64,000 bases of DNA from Phycomyces blakesleeanus NRRL 1555(-) (lineage: Eukaryota; Mucoromycota; Mucoromycetes; Mucorales; Phycomycetaceae), in contig NW_017265144.1 of the NCBI RefSeq assembly GCF_001638985.1, positions 496,001-560,000 of the forward strand, written 5' to 3'. This document shows positions 22,923 to 34,166 of the stretch, piece by piece (the stretch's first letter is position 1; each line of letters begins with the position of its first letter). A program made the position numbers and the translations under genes. Below the pieces are notes generated by a model that was given only the letters and a program-made list of their open reading frames with translations, was not told the DNA's origin and searched no databases.

Positions 22923-24010
22923 CCAATACCTTGTACAAGAGATTATTTTCAAAAGCAAATAAAGTAAAGAAAAAAAATGCACGGACAACCTACTGTGATG
23001 TTTCATTCTGAGTGTAATAAAACTACAAAATCAGAAAACAACGCATGGAAGTGCAATAGTAAAATATCTAATTTTGAGCTTCCATGTTATCAATATGAGA
23101 TTAATAATAATAGTAGTAGTAGCAACTAGTAGCAGAGATATAATCATTTCTAAAACAAGGACTTATAATATGATACAGTATAAAAGATGTATAAAATAAA
23201 GCAACGTCTTGCGGTGTGTATGCTTTGAATATGTATAAATGATAGTGAATGAGAATCATACATTGAGACACACACACACACACACACATACTCACGTACT
23301 CAAGTATATTATAAACATGTCACCCAATTATAATATCTTGGTCGACTCACTTTCATTTTCCTTTTCCTTTGGTTGAAAGAGAAAGAGTCGAAAGGACAAT
23401 AACAATGACATTAGTAATGACGACCAAGTACAATAATTAAATCAAAAGATGAAATAAGAGTAATTTATTGTAGTAAGAATATACACGTTAATCTAGATGT
23501 CTAAATGTATAGTTATATATATGCATTACTTAGTCATCGTCTGATCATCTTCCAGGTACTAAGGATTCAACCATACAAGACTTCACCATAAAATCAGTAA
23601 TGGGCCAAGAGCGAGTGCGTACTGAATTTGGGTCTTTAAAATAAAGATATTAACATTGACATATCAGCCTTCTTTTTATTTTCTTTTTTATTCTCATTTA
23701 CTAATCAGTCTGGTTTCATCTTTTTCTCTAATGTGCATAAGTTAATTTCTTCAGGGTAAAATTTGAGATAAGGTATGTTACTGTAAATCTTGCCCTGAAT
23801 AGCTGTTCAAGCATCTTCAATAGTATTGTGTCGTTTAATGACATCAAGGGTATATCGAGATATTTGAGAAACTTGCTTTAATTATAATAGCTACCTTTCT
23901 CGTAAAGGCTTTGAAAACAATAAGAAATAGAAATATTTTCGGATGTTTAGGCCAAATCCATCTTAGAAAAAAGTCATAAAAGTGGCTATTTTAAAGTAGA
24001 TCGAAGAAGT
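22923..24010. other. Intergenic, no gene recognised
   Basis: 3' flank of F-box gene 4 followed by AT-rich DNA with CA (23270-23288) and TAG-type microsatellites. No gene evidence; the LINE target site is at its right end. Confidence 0.5.
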
Positions 24011-24023
24011 GTTACCAGCCGAG
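24011..24023. repeat. LINE target-site duplication, left copy
   Basis: GTTACCAGCCGAG, repeated exactly at 26333-26345 after the poly-A tail of the LINE. Confidence 0.95.
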
Positions 24024-26332
24024 AATGCTTACGTCCCGTTTACGATATGGTATCGACACACTCATAACACCATTCCAAACGGGTTTTATGGCAGATCGGT
24101 TTATTGCTGACAATGGTTTGCTGACACGCCTTGCCATGGCACATGCACAAATAACCCAAGACCCATGTGTTGCCCTTCTTTTGGATCAGGAGAAGGCCTA
24201 TGACCGTGTCCACCCTGCGTATCTTCGTCTTGTCCTGGCCAGAGCCGGTTTCCCCACAATTTTTGTTGACTCCATCTGTGGTCTCTTCTTTTCTACTCAA
24301 ATCCACGTGAATGTGAATGGGCACATATCTTCTTCTTTTCTACAAAGCCGGGGGCTACGTCAAGGTGATCCTCTCTCCCCCTTGCTGTTTAACCTGGCCT
24401 TCGAACCTTTGCTTAGATCCATTCTCGCTTCTCCTGCCATCCGTGGTTTCCGATTTCTGGTTCCGCCATCTCTCTCATCGTCCTCTCCTGAGCTCTCACC
24501 ACCTCCACTCAAACTTCTTGCTTATGCCGATGACCTTCTCGTCTTTCTTTCTCTGCCTGCCGAGATGAGTGGTCTACTCAACCTTTTGCGTATATTTGGC
24601 TTAGCCTCTAACGCGAAAGTCAATCTCCATAAGACAGTTGCTGTTGCTATGTCTGGACAATTTCATCCGGATTGGGGCCCTGTATTGGATGCTGCTGATA
24701 TTCACAGTCGACATGACCGTCACTCCGCCACTGCCATCCGTTACCTAGGCTTCCCATTGAGCTCACATCCGTCCCAGCTTGAGACCTTCCGTGCGGCTTT
24801 ACTGGTCAAGCTTAGGAACCATTGCACGCTACTTTCTCAAAGATGCTTGTCCGTTCGTGGTAAAAGTATTGTGGCAAACTCACTTCTTCTCAGCTCAGTA
24901 TGGCATATGCTATACGTAACTCCTGCACCGCTATCTTTCTTTGCTGCCATTCGCACTCATATTCGCTCGTTCCTGCGACTGGGTTTCGGTAGCCCTGGCT
25001 GGCCGCTTCTCTGTCTGCCACGCAAATCAGGCGGTTTGGGCCTGATTGATCCTGATCATCAACAACGAGCTCTTCAATTGCGCTGGATTCTCCCTATCTT
25101 GCATTCTCACTCTTTTTCTTCTACTTCCTTTATACTGCCATACCTCAAATTTATACATCCTCTAAACTTTCGCGCTCCTTCTGCCAGTATTGCACTTTTG
25201 TTTCCCTGTAGTAGTGCAACTTGCCCGACTTCACTTCTTCCACTGCATCGCGCTTGTACCTCACTTCTTCCAGCTTCTCTCCCATCCAACTTGCAATTGC
25301 CGCCAACTGTGGTCCAACACTTCCCATTAACTTCAATATGGATGAACGTGCCACCCTTTGTTGACTCTTCTCTGAACCTGAAAACAATTCTGGTTTCTGA
25401 AGCATTTTCTCTGGAGACTGATGACCGTCTTGTCCGCAAGGTTCGTGGTACGTTTTCTCGGGCACGTAATCGTATCGGTCATTTCTTCCAACAGATTGAT
25501 TCTGGCAGGATGGTCCTCTGTCCTTGGTTTATCTCTTGCCTTGAACATCGACCTTCTACTGACACCCCTTCCCCCGATCTTTCCTCACTTCTTTCTTTGG
25601 TACGGTTGGACAACACTAGTTTGGGTAAAGCTAGCACCGGATCTCTTCGACGCCATCTTCGCCCGCAAGTGCCCTCATCTCTAAATTCGTCTGTCCAATA
25701 GTGTAAATTCTGGTCTGTCTCTATCCCCCACCACTGTCGCACAGTCTGGTGGAAAATGCTTTGGGATAGAACGCCAACCCGAAAACGTCTCAATCTATTT
25801 ATACCTCGACGCTTCCCCAGCTCATCTTGCATCTTTTGTCAAGATGCTACTGAAGATCAGTATCACTTTTTCTTTGGCTGTTCTATCAAATGTCAGGTGT
25901 GGAACGTCATTCTCTCTCGCTTTTGCCCGGCCTGGAACCTTGCTGAAATCTGCCTTCTCCTTACCAGAGGCAGCTTCCCACCACGTTCCTCTCATCAAGG
26001 CCTTTGGATTCTCCTTTCCGCTGTCACTGCCAAAGCGATTTGGAGTGCTCATTGGAAATTTGTTTTTGATGACCAACCCTTTCTGTCAGGCGTTGTGGCA
26101 CAAAAAGCGTCCACTGTAATAGAAAAACACATCGGTACACTAGCTTAAGTATTTCCTGTCTAATTTCCTCTCCTGTTTCATTCCGTTTTTTTCTTATATT
26201 TTCGTATTTCCTCCCCCTTGTCTCTCTATCTCTTATCTGTTCAATTAAGTCCACTTTGATGGCATTTTAAAAGCTGCACGCAGAGCGTGACAGCAGATCA
26301 ATAAAATACTAAAAAAAAAAAAAAAAAAAAAA
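24024..26332 (+). mobile_element. 5'-truncated non-LTR retrotransposon (LINE)
   Basis: A GC-richer insert with all marks of target-primed reverse transcription: the 5' end is cut inside the reverse-transcriptase domain, the 3' end is AATAAAATACT followed by about 21 A, and exact 13-bp target-site duplications flank it. The coding part carries RT motifs and a C-terminal zinc knuckle. It separates F-box genes 4 and 5. The exact duplication and single premature stop point to a recent insertion, so active relatives probably exist elsewhere in the genome. Confidence 0.96.
24025..26148 (+). pseudogene. LINE ORF2 fragment: reverse transcriptase plus zf-RVT
   Basis: The frame runs from inside the RT fingers (PFQTGFMADRFIADNGLL) through motif A (LLLDQEKAYDR), motif B (RGLRQGDPLSPLLF), motif C with the catalytic Asp pair (LAYADDLLVF) and a YLGFPL motif. 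A TAG at 25699-25701 interrupts it; the same frame then continues with FWSV, RTVWWKMLWDRTPTRKRL and a zinc-knuckle-like CIFC...H...C (zf-RVT), ending at 26148. The stop most likely replaces a CAG codon, because relatives read QWK-x-FWS at this point. The apurinic endonuclease and ORF1 are missing because of 5' truncation, so the copy cannot move by itself. Confidence 0.93.
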
Positions 26333-26345
26333 GTTACCAGCCGAG
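26333..26345. repeat. LINE target-site duplication, right copy
   Basis: Exact repeat of 24011-24023, directly after the poly-A tail. Confidence 0.95.
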
Positions 26346-29300
26346 GTATTAAGAACAAATCTTCGGTGAGTGCATCACAAAATCAATATGCTGCTACTGC
26401 TGTAAACGTAGCATGAGTGCATTTGAAAGAAAAATAGAGGGTGATTAGGAAAAATACTAACTAAAACACATCACTATTGGTTATATTCATCTGGGATAAT
26501 TTGATTTGGTATAGACATACAATGTGCTTTACACACTGCAACTGGTCTTTATTGGTTCCATTCATTATTGATTATCATGTCTAATTTCCTAAGGATTGTT
26601 GGAGAAGGTAACTTTGTGCCTATTATTCGATTTAAATAATTCTAGGTACTCTTAATAGGATCGATATTAGATCTATTTGATGACTATGCTATTATTGGTA
26701 CATTATTGACCCCAATTTTGTTGTTCTTATCAGTCTATCGTCAGCTAGCTTTGCCTTAGGACAAAGAGAAAAGTGTTCTTGATAAATGAATTCCCAGTCA
26801 AGATTTTATTTTGATAGTTAAGGATTAGTTCCAAGTATATTGGCATGTATCTAGCACAAGGATGAACTGTGATAAACCTATCTCAGTTTCTCTTCCAGGG
26901 TCAGAGCGACCACAATGTACCACGCATATTAGGAGCCATGTTATTACATTATGGCACAACAATAGTACTATTTGCCTAGCCATATACTTGGGATACTCCC
27001 TCATTCTCCACCTTTAACTAGCTCCAAATAGCAGCTATCTACGGCTTCTTCCGAAATACTCATTAAGATTCGAAATCACTCACAGCCTATTTCCCAGCAA
27101 AAGCTTTTGATACTAGGACGCGGGTTGGGTTATAACCTTTTTCTCCCCAGTAGTACTTTACATGACATTTTTTTTATGTCTGTTACCCCTAAAGGGCTTG
27201 GCAAAGACGGTCTACGTTTATATAGCACTTTACACCCTGCAAATTTATTTTTATTAAAAATTCATCATATGCTCATCTTTGAAGGGAAGGTGGCCTTAGA
27301 GCTCCATGATCCAGCACACGGATCTCTTATGCAAGTGAGATTTTTTCATTCATTTTGAAATACCACTATAATGCTAGTGAGGTTTTTATTTCTATAATTT
27401 CCTGCGGCTATCGTATATCAGGCATAAACACCTTCAGCATATATACTGCTCTTTTTAAAGAAATATACCCCCTGTCTTTCCCCACTCGCAATTATGTTCT
27501 CTGAGATATCCAATAAACAATGCAATACAGAATTGGAGAGGCTTCCTTTACAATTGTTTTATATGTTTATATCCTGCCGAGACTGACAATTACTAATTTT
27601 CTTTAGTGTGTCAGCTCCTTATACTAACTCACGCACAGCTCCAAGTCTATCATTGGCGTAAAATATCTCTCAGCAATAGTCGATAGAATTTTCTGAGCCA
27701 TTGCAAGATTTAAAAAGGAAGAGATTTATATGAAAAAAAAAATACTTGGTGGGAACTACTGTATACATATTCTATTTTTGTTGGATTTGAAATAAAAAAA
27801 AACTTCTGTCAACTTCAATATAGGTCTATAATTCACTTTTATATTTATCCTAGGAAACCTCATAATATTTTTTTGTTTTCTTTTCAAATACAGGTAGTCT
27901 TTCTGATCCAAATTTTGGCAATAGAGCACTTGTCTATCCTTTATCCTGAACCCACATCGTAAATATATTCACACGTACACACGTACTCGCACAAGCACCT
28001 ACACCACATATGTGATGTAACAAATATTATACACAGCCAAAACTAAAGCCTCGCCCTATACTCTCAGGGAATTATTGTACCCCAATAAACTAAATTATAT
28101 TCTAATTTTTTTTTACTCATTTTGTACCGTTGTTGTTTCTGTAGACATGTGTGCCTATCTGGAGTAACTTGTTATTATTATTCTTTATTAAACACAAAAT
28201 AAACTGTTAAACAGACCTAAGAATTATATATGAGAGAATCGAGTGGTTTGAGAGAATTTGATAATGTATCCCAAAATAAAAGTCTCTCGTACACGCATGT
28301 ATGTATACAACACAATAAGCAATGCTTTTATCTCACTATAACTTCAACCCCGTTCGAGACCCTCTTTACCCGACTTTGTTAAGGTCCTAAAAAATATTTA
28401 TAGTAAAAACAAGAGTGGAAGGCGTACAACAATTAAGAGTTATTTATTTATTTACAGCTACTACTACTGCCACTACCAATACGAGTAAGAAAGAAGGAAT
28501 AATTACCTTGCCCAACTTATTTTGTACTTGTATTCACTAATCCTTTGATGTTCTTTTAAACTACCTGGTAATTGATCTAAAATTATATTTATTTACGCTT
28601 GACAGAATTTACATATTGCGAACCAACAAACAATTCAAGCCCAAATCCATATCCGAGCTCGACTATTACAGTAATGCAAGTTATACAAGATACACTAACA
28701 AGAAATTTCAAGATGAATTCTTTTTTTAAAGAACACAATCAAGCTGCACGCAAAGTATCTCTTTTGGGCATTTGTATTTGATAAATGCTAAGCTATTCTT
28801 TAATGTGTTGTGTTACTTGCTATTAACAAAAAAAAAGGTAATATTTAGCTGTAATTTCTCGGTAAGAAAGAAATTAGTGTTAGACAGCTGTTTCCAAAAA
28901 AAGAAAAAAACAGATTATTATTACATTATTCTCCAAATACGTACAATTGATTTTACACAAATGTCCAAATTTTGATTGCTTTATGGTTGCAATCATTTAT
29001 CTTTCCTTCTTAATTTTTGCGTATTTTTCTCTATCTTTATTACATTAACGTCTATACGTTGATAGTAATTCATCTTTACTATTTTCTGAGACTCTAGTAA
29101 CTGCCCGCCTATCTTACCCGATCCACCCCAAATATTGACCAGCTTCTCGCACACAACTCTATCTATTTCTGCTCAAAGCATGATTGTGTGAATTATAGCA
29201 CACTCCCACCACAAAGTAGTTACTGAACCAATATTTTAAGCTTCACTTAACCTTTTCTCTATATCCCTAAAATCATAACAAAGCTTAGAGTCCAAAAGGT

Positions 29301-29756
29301 TTCTATATTGCTACTTGTCTGTTGTTGATATGAATTGCTTGGTGAGCTGAACTTTGGCATTTAATAATACTGGAAAATAGATCTAGCTCTTTGAAAACCT
29401 CCCTTTTATTTATTCTTTACAAATTTGCATGAAATTAGATTGCTTTTGAATTACCTTTCTTTCGATATAAGCACAATGTATTATAGTAAAAATAATATAG
29501 TTTAGTGGTAGAACAGGCTGGTAAATACATAATAAACCATATTTCTTTACACAGAATATATTAACGGGATTTGAGATCCCAGCTTCCTTTTTTTTAGAAA
29601 GCTTTGATTCGTGCTAACTAATGGATATAGAGACCATGAGAATATCAAGCGTACCTACTTGTAAAATTGATATTTATTAATTGACCAATTATTAGACCAA
29701 AACATTATAAGCTAATGATCAATACAACTTCTATAGGTAGGTGCCTCCCGCCATAG
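26346..29756. other. Intergenic, no gene recognised
   Basis: About 3.4 kb of AT-rich DNA. An open stretch at 27107-27358 has no recognisable domain and no paralogue here. No tRNA or repeat family identified. Confidence 0.45.
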
Positions 29757-30130
29757 TTCCAGTGAAACATTTTCATATTCACACTCTTTGTACTATAAAC
29801 AAATCCCGCCATTTTTTTACTTCCATACCTTCTTTTTTTTTTTGTATTAAACTTCACAAGCAATTGGTTTTCTTCGCTTTCCGGGATCAGATCTAAAATA
29901 GGCCATTTCTACTTAAAAAATAAATACATATTCTTACTTTTCGATCCAGATATCATATCATATCATATCATATCGCTGTACTTTTTTTTAAAAATAAAAA
30001 TAAAAAATACATTTTCAAAGGAAGAAAACACTATATAAATGCCTAGTAGAATTTCAATAAGTCACATCAAATCTACAAGCTTTACCTTTCTTTCCTTTCT
30101 TTCGTCTCAAGAGTCGTTAGAATTAGCCTA
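29757..30130 (+). promoter_or_regulatory. Promoter of secreted peptide gene B, conserved with copy A
   Basis: Shares CAGTGAAACATTT (about 29760), TCAGATCTAAAA (29887) and a CTTTCGTCT...GTCGTT leader block (about 30100-30118) with gene A. A TATATAAAT box lies near 30032. A TATCA pentanucleotide array is at about 29950-29973. Confidence 0.5.
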
Positions 30131-30269
30131 CCAGGAAGTCTACTTTCTACTTTGATCCACTACATTTGCCACTTCTGTTTCTGACCATATTCTGACCCCC
30201 CCCCGGCCTCCACTGTCAATACCTGTTTATTTCTGTTGCTACAAGTCAAACCAACCGACCAACAAAAAA

Positions 30270-30506
30270 ATGTACAAGTTTATCCTATTGCTCTTGCTCT
30301 TGGTTTCCTTTGAAATGACCATCGCCCTGCCAAACCTGTCTTACATTGATACTAGAGCTGTTGCACCTGGAGGTGTCGAAGCTGCAGGTGGATCATGCGC
30401 CACTTGCCAGGAAAAATGCTATAAATCTGCAGATCCTAGTGGATGTATTCCTAATTGCTGCTGGCTTTGCATTCCCGGAAGAGGAGGAAATTGTCATTGT
30501 TGTTAG
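30270..30506 (+). CDS. Small secreted cysteine-rich peptide B (78 aa)
   Basis: Single-exon paralogue of the 8751-8972 gene. Signal peptide at residues 1-19 (MYKFILL..., ending TIA), a short spacer with a conserved Arg at position 29, then ten cysteines spaced C-x2-C-x3-C-x8-C-x3-C-C-x2-C-x7-C-x-C-C and the identical tail CIPGRGGNCHCC. It is five residues longer than copy A: four extra residues lie in the Gly/Ala-rich spacer before the first Cys and one lies between Cys3 and Cys4. Signal peptide and C-terminal half are conserved while the spacer varies, a pattern common in secreted effector-like or defence-like peptides. Function not known; the gene sits inside the F-box/MATH-BTB block. Confidence 0.88.
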   Translation: MYKFILLLLLLVSFEMTIALPNLSYIDTRAVAPGGVEAAGGSCATCQEKCYKSADPSGCIPNCCWLCIPGRGGNCHCC

Positions 30507-31023
30507 TTAATATAAGCTTATGCTTATAAGTCGTGAATAATAACAATTATAGTAATAATAGTTTATTTTAAATATATATATATATAATAAACATCAACTT
30601 TCATTTACTATAAATCGATATATACCTCTTGTTAAACCCCTTTTTTTATCATGATTATTAAGAGCTCTTTTTCTTAAGGTCTAAAAAGGTCTCCTTTATT
30701 ATATTTTCATGGCTGATTGGAACTTCTTGCTTTTTAAAAAAAAAAATTTTATTTCTATAAGCTACTACACTCATTCTTTATATTCATTATACACATAAAT
30801 CAAATAGCAAAGGAAAAGGCTGATAAAAGTTGTTTAAGAAATGACTTTAATGCTGGTAAAGAATCAATCTATGGTAGGCACAAGCTTTTATCTGTCTTTT
30901 TATAGTACTATAATAAAATTAGTTCGATTTGATCGATCGACTTTGATACTTCTTTGATACTTGTCTCTTTCCAAGGAAAGCCTTGTGCCGATACGCTTCA
31001 AATATCTACATTATAATATATAC

Positions 31024-33262
31024 TTAAGAATAAACGTCAAATAAAATTCTAATGGCTCTTACGATGTCTTTGATCCCTGGTATCTGCATAACGTCATCGT
31101 CCTTTTCAACTGTATCTGCAAGGTATTTTATATCCATTTGGTGGAAACGTATAGTTGAAATCATAACCTCAAAATGTTTATGTATATCGTCCAACTTCTT
31201 TTTAACATATTCTTCCCATCGTATATACTCTAGTCCTTCAAGACTTCCAGCCTCTGCCTCTATCTCTGCCTCTATCTCTGTTTCTGTATCTGTATCTGGT
31301 TCTGGCTCTGTTTCTGTCTCGGTCTCGGTCTCTGTTTCTGTCTCTGTTTCTGTTGCTGTTGCGGTCTCTGCCTTATATTCATTTTTTTTTCTGCCTTTTT
31401 CTTTGGTATTCTTGGCTCCTTCTTTTATATATTTGCTTATTTTTTATCCCTTCATGTATATTCACATTACCGAGAGTGGAAGTACCAGGTAATGCTTTAG
31501 CGACTTTTTTCTTGCATTTTTTCTCTTTTGTTTTTAGTAAGTTAATCATTTTCTGAACAGAAATATCTCTTCTTGCGAGTGCTGCCTTGTAGAATATTCT
31601 CTCGTCTATTCTTCCTTTCAATCCATCTACAGTAATTGCTTTGAGAGCGTAATCATTGCTTGCAGCAGGCCACCCTGGGGGCTCAAAGATATCAGCATAG
31701 CAGTCTTTCAAAAATTCCTCACATGATATTCGAGTTTCACCACAACTGTACAAATCTAAAGAAATTATTAGTAAAAATAATAAGACTTTTATTAAACCTT
31801 TTGGTTACCTGATGCTTGCCAGATATCAAATATGTTGGACTCGTCAAGCTGACCTCGCAGGCATGAGAAAGTATAGACTTTGATATCTTCGAACTGGAGA
31901 CGATCGGCAACTTTGAGAATATTTACACTATGGGTACTGTCTTTTATGTATATATCCTTCCCATAACTAAAGTCGAAAATCAACTTAAATATATTTGGGT
32001 CAACTCCACGAATCTTCACCTCATTCTCAGTAGACTCTTTAATGCCACTAAGGAATGTGTCTCTAAACCACGGGGATGCTGCAGCGAGAATAAACTTGTG
32101 CCCATGTAGTGTGCTCTTTTTATTTGATTTCATTCCATTGGTGCTCTCAACTTTCTTCCTTTTGTCTCTGTGTACACTGGTAGTGGAATCATGGTTTGAT
32201 TTTTTTTTTCAATTTCGTCTAACTCATCCTTTTCGTCCTTGAATACATGTATAGTAATATCTTGAAAATTTTTGAGATCTTGATCAAAAAACTTGAGGTT
32301 GCTTTGGATATAACAAGGATTCACACACCGAATATTTTGGTTCTTGCTTAATAGCCAAGCAAATAGAAAAAGTAAGTTTGTCGTCTGTAAGATAATTATC
32401 CACCTTTTGGAGCGTAGTGGCATCAAGATATCCCCATGGTGATGCATATCCTTCCTCTGCATTATTTCAACAAAAAAGAATTAGCATAAATGAAACTCGA
32501 TATATGGAATCATGATATTTACCAAACTCAAAATCATGCGAAACACCTAAAAGCATATTACAACTTAAGAACTTCATTATATGGTAATATTTATATGCAG
32601 AATCTTACTTATATATACAGGTTTTATTCCTGTCTTAATTATAGATATAGATCCTTCGATTTTCTCTAGAGTTTCCTTTATCACTTTTTGAATTTGTTTC
32701 AACTGGTGCGAGGAATGCCCCAAGAGACTATTATAATAAACCGACATAAATACACATACACACACTACGTTATAGTTTAGTTTAAATCAGCATACCCCGG
32801 GTTTATATGAGATTCCTTTATACAACTTAATTGTAAGCGTTAAGGTTTTTTATATTTTTTATATCGGTATTAGACATTGGCTCTCAAACTTATTTGTTAG
32901 TTTCATTGTACCTGAACTTTCCTATCAATTCAATATGTAACCATCCGTATTTCTTAAAAAAAAAAAAAAAAAAAAAGTATATAGCACTCCCTTCAACATT
33001 ACTGTATAATGCATAATATCCAAATATCACTTATAAAATCTTTTATTTATTTATTTATTTTTACCATTCGTGATTCCCGATATAAAAGCGCTGACTTTCT
33101 AGAGTCATATCTAAAGGTATCTTGGACCATTCTGGTATAGTCCATTTGTGAGTGCATTCGCCAAATAATCCAACATTTGTTTGTCGTTTATCTAGAATGA
33201 ATTTTGAATAAAAAAAAGTGTCAATGTTTAAAACAGCATAATGGTCATCTAATCTTACACAT
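31024..33262 (-). pseudogene. MATH-BTB gene, copy 1, decayed
   Basis: Paralogue of the gene at 41793-43920, with the same intron positions: an initiator ATG plus one base (33259-33262), a MATH exon containing CTHKWTIPEWSK, a 10-nt microexon (32912-32921), a 30-nt exon (LYKGISYKPG), a longer MATH exon, and a BTB exon (HGHKFILAAASPWFRDTF). Compared with its paralogue it has at least four frameshifts: a 2-nt loss in the exon near 32640-32660, a 1-nt loss near 32290, one at the A-run near 32200, and one near 31385 in another A-run. The region 31250-31372 is an expanded Glu-Thr/Glu-Ala dipeptide repeat. Not expected to make full-length protein. Family role: substrate adaptor of CUL3 ubiquitin ligase. 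Confidence 0.85.
31255..31372 (-). repeat. Hexanucleotide-type repeat coding Glu-Thr / Glu-Ala
   Basis: Tandem GAGACA/GAAACA-like units on the minus strand. The paralogue at 42 kb has only TQTETETE at the same place, so the array expanded in this copy. Confidence 0.8.
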
Positions 33263-33640
33263 TGAATTAATTGTAGGTAAAAGGAATCACAATGACAAAC
33301 ACCAATATAAAAAGAGAGTATATTTAAAAGAATAATTGCGTCAAATTGTATTTAATATTATAAACTTTGACACAGTGGATTGTATCCATTGGTGTTTCTT
33401 GTATCGCTTCATTACACTGAACTTAGAATTAGTGACGTAGCTGTAGAAATGGCCCAAAGTAGTTAAATAGCTCTTTTTCTCTTTATTTGTTCTTTAATAA
33501 AGCTTCTTTTCTATACGTATTCATCTTCTTGTAACTAAGTTGGACATCTACACCACATAGTCAACTACACCATATGCCAATTACAACAATATTATTTGTT
33601 TTCCACTATTTGTGTGTGGAACTGAATGAGCCTTGGATAT

Positions 33641-33710
33641 CTTTATGAATACTCCAATGATTCAATTATACCCAGATTTGTAACTCATTATTAGCAACCT
33701 TTATGCATCT
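33641..33710 (+). promoter_or_regulatory. Relic of a class II F-box promoter upstream of gene 5
   Basis: ATACTCCAATGATTC ... CCAGATTTGTAACTC resembles the class II block, but lies about 520 bp before a gene that uses the class I block. An AAAACC hexanucleotide repeat follows (about 33717-33746). Confidence 0.45.
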
Positions 33711-33957
33711 TGAAAAATAAAACCAAAACCAAAACCAAAACCAAAAATGCTTTATGAGGATATTGGTGGCTTTTTTTAGATTGTAACCTCAATTGAAGTG
33801 TAACATAGCACAGATGATATGAAAAAGAAGTATCTTGTTTTTCAAAACTTGGTCAGTTAGAGATATCCTATTTCAAATTGTTAGCCAATGTTATTATCTT
33901 ATTTTTCTATGCTAAACTACCTTTAAAAATTTACCAGTAAAAAAAAGGGAAAATATT

Positions 33958-34115
33958 TGATATATCTGCATGTAAGTTAAGTTACTTTAGTCTGTCGAAC
34001 CAGATTAAATGGATCAATTTTTTAATCTCCCTGTACATTATCAAAGACAGGGTAGTACCCGACATTTGACGAAAAATATTTGAAAATGAATGCATAAAGG
34101 CTGTTAATAAAAACT
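33958..34115 (+). promoter_or_regulatory. Class I F-box promoter block (gene 5)
   Basis: GATATATCTGCATGTAA through GGCTGTTAATAAAAACTTC, matching the blocks upstream of genes 1 and 4 but more diverged than those two are from each other. Confidence 0.55.
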
Positions 34116-34166
34116 TCTTTTAACTTTTGATTTCTACCTTCTCTCTCTCTTTATACAATTATTATT

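Noticed and set aside
24040..26254. Minus-strand open frames over the LINE
   Set aside because: Shadows of the RT frame; no motifs.
27107..27358. 83-codon plus-strand open frame
   Set aside because: No recognisable domain or conserved start context.
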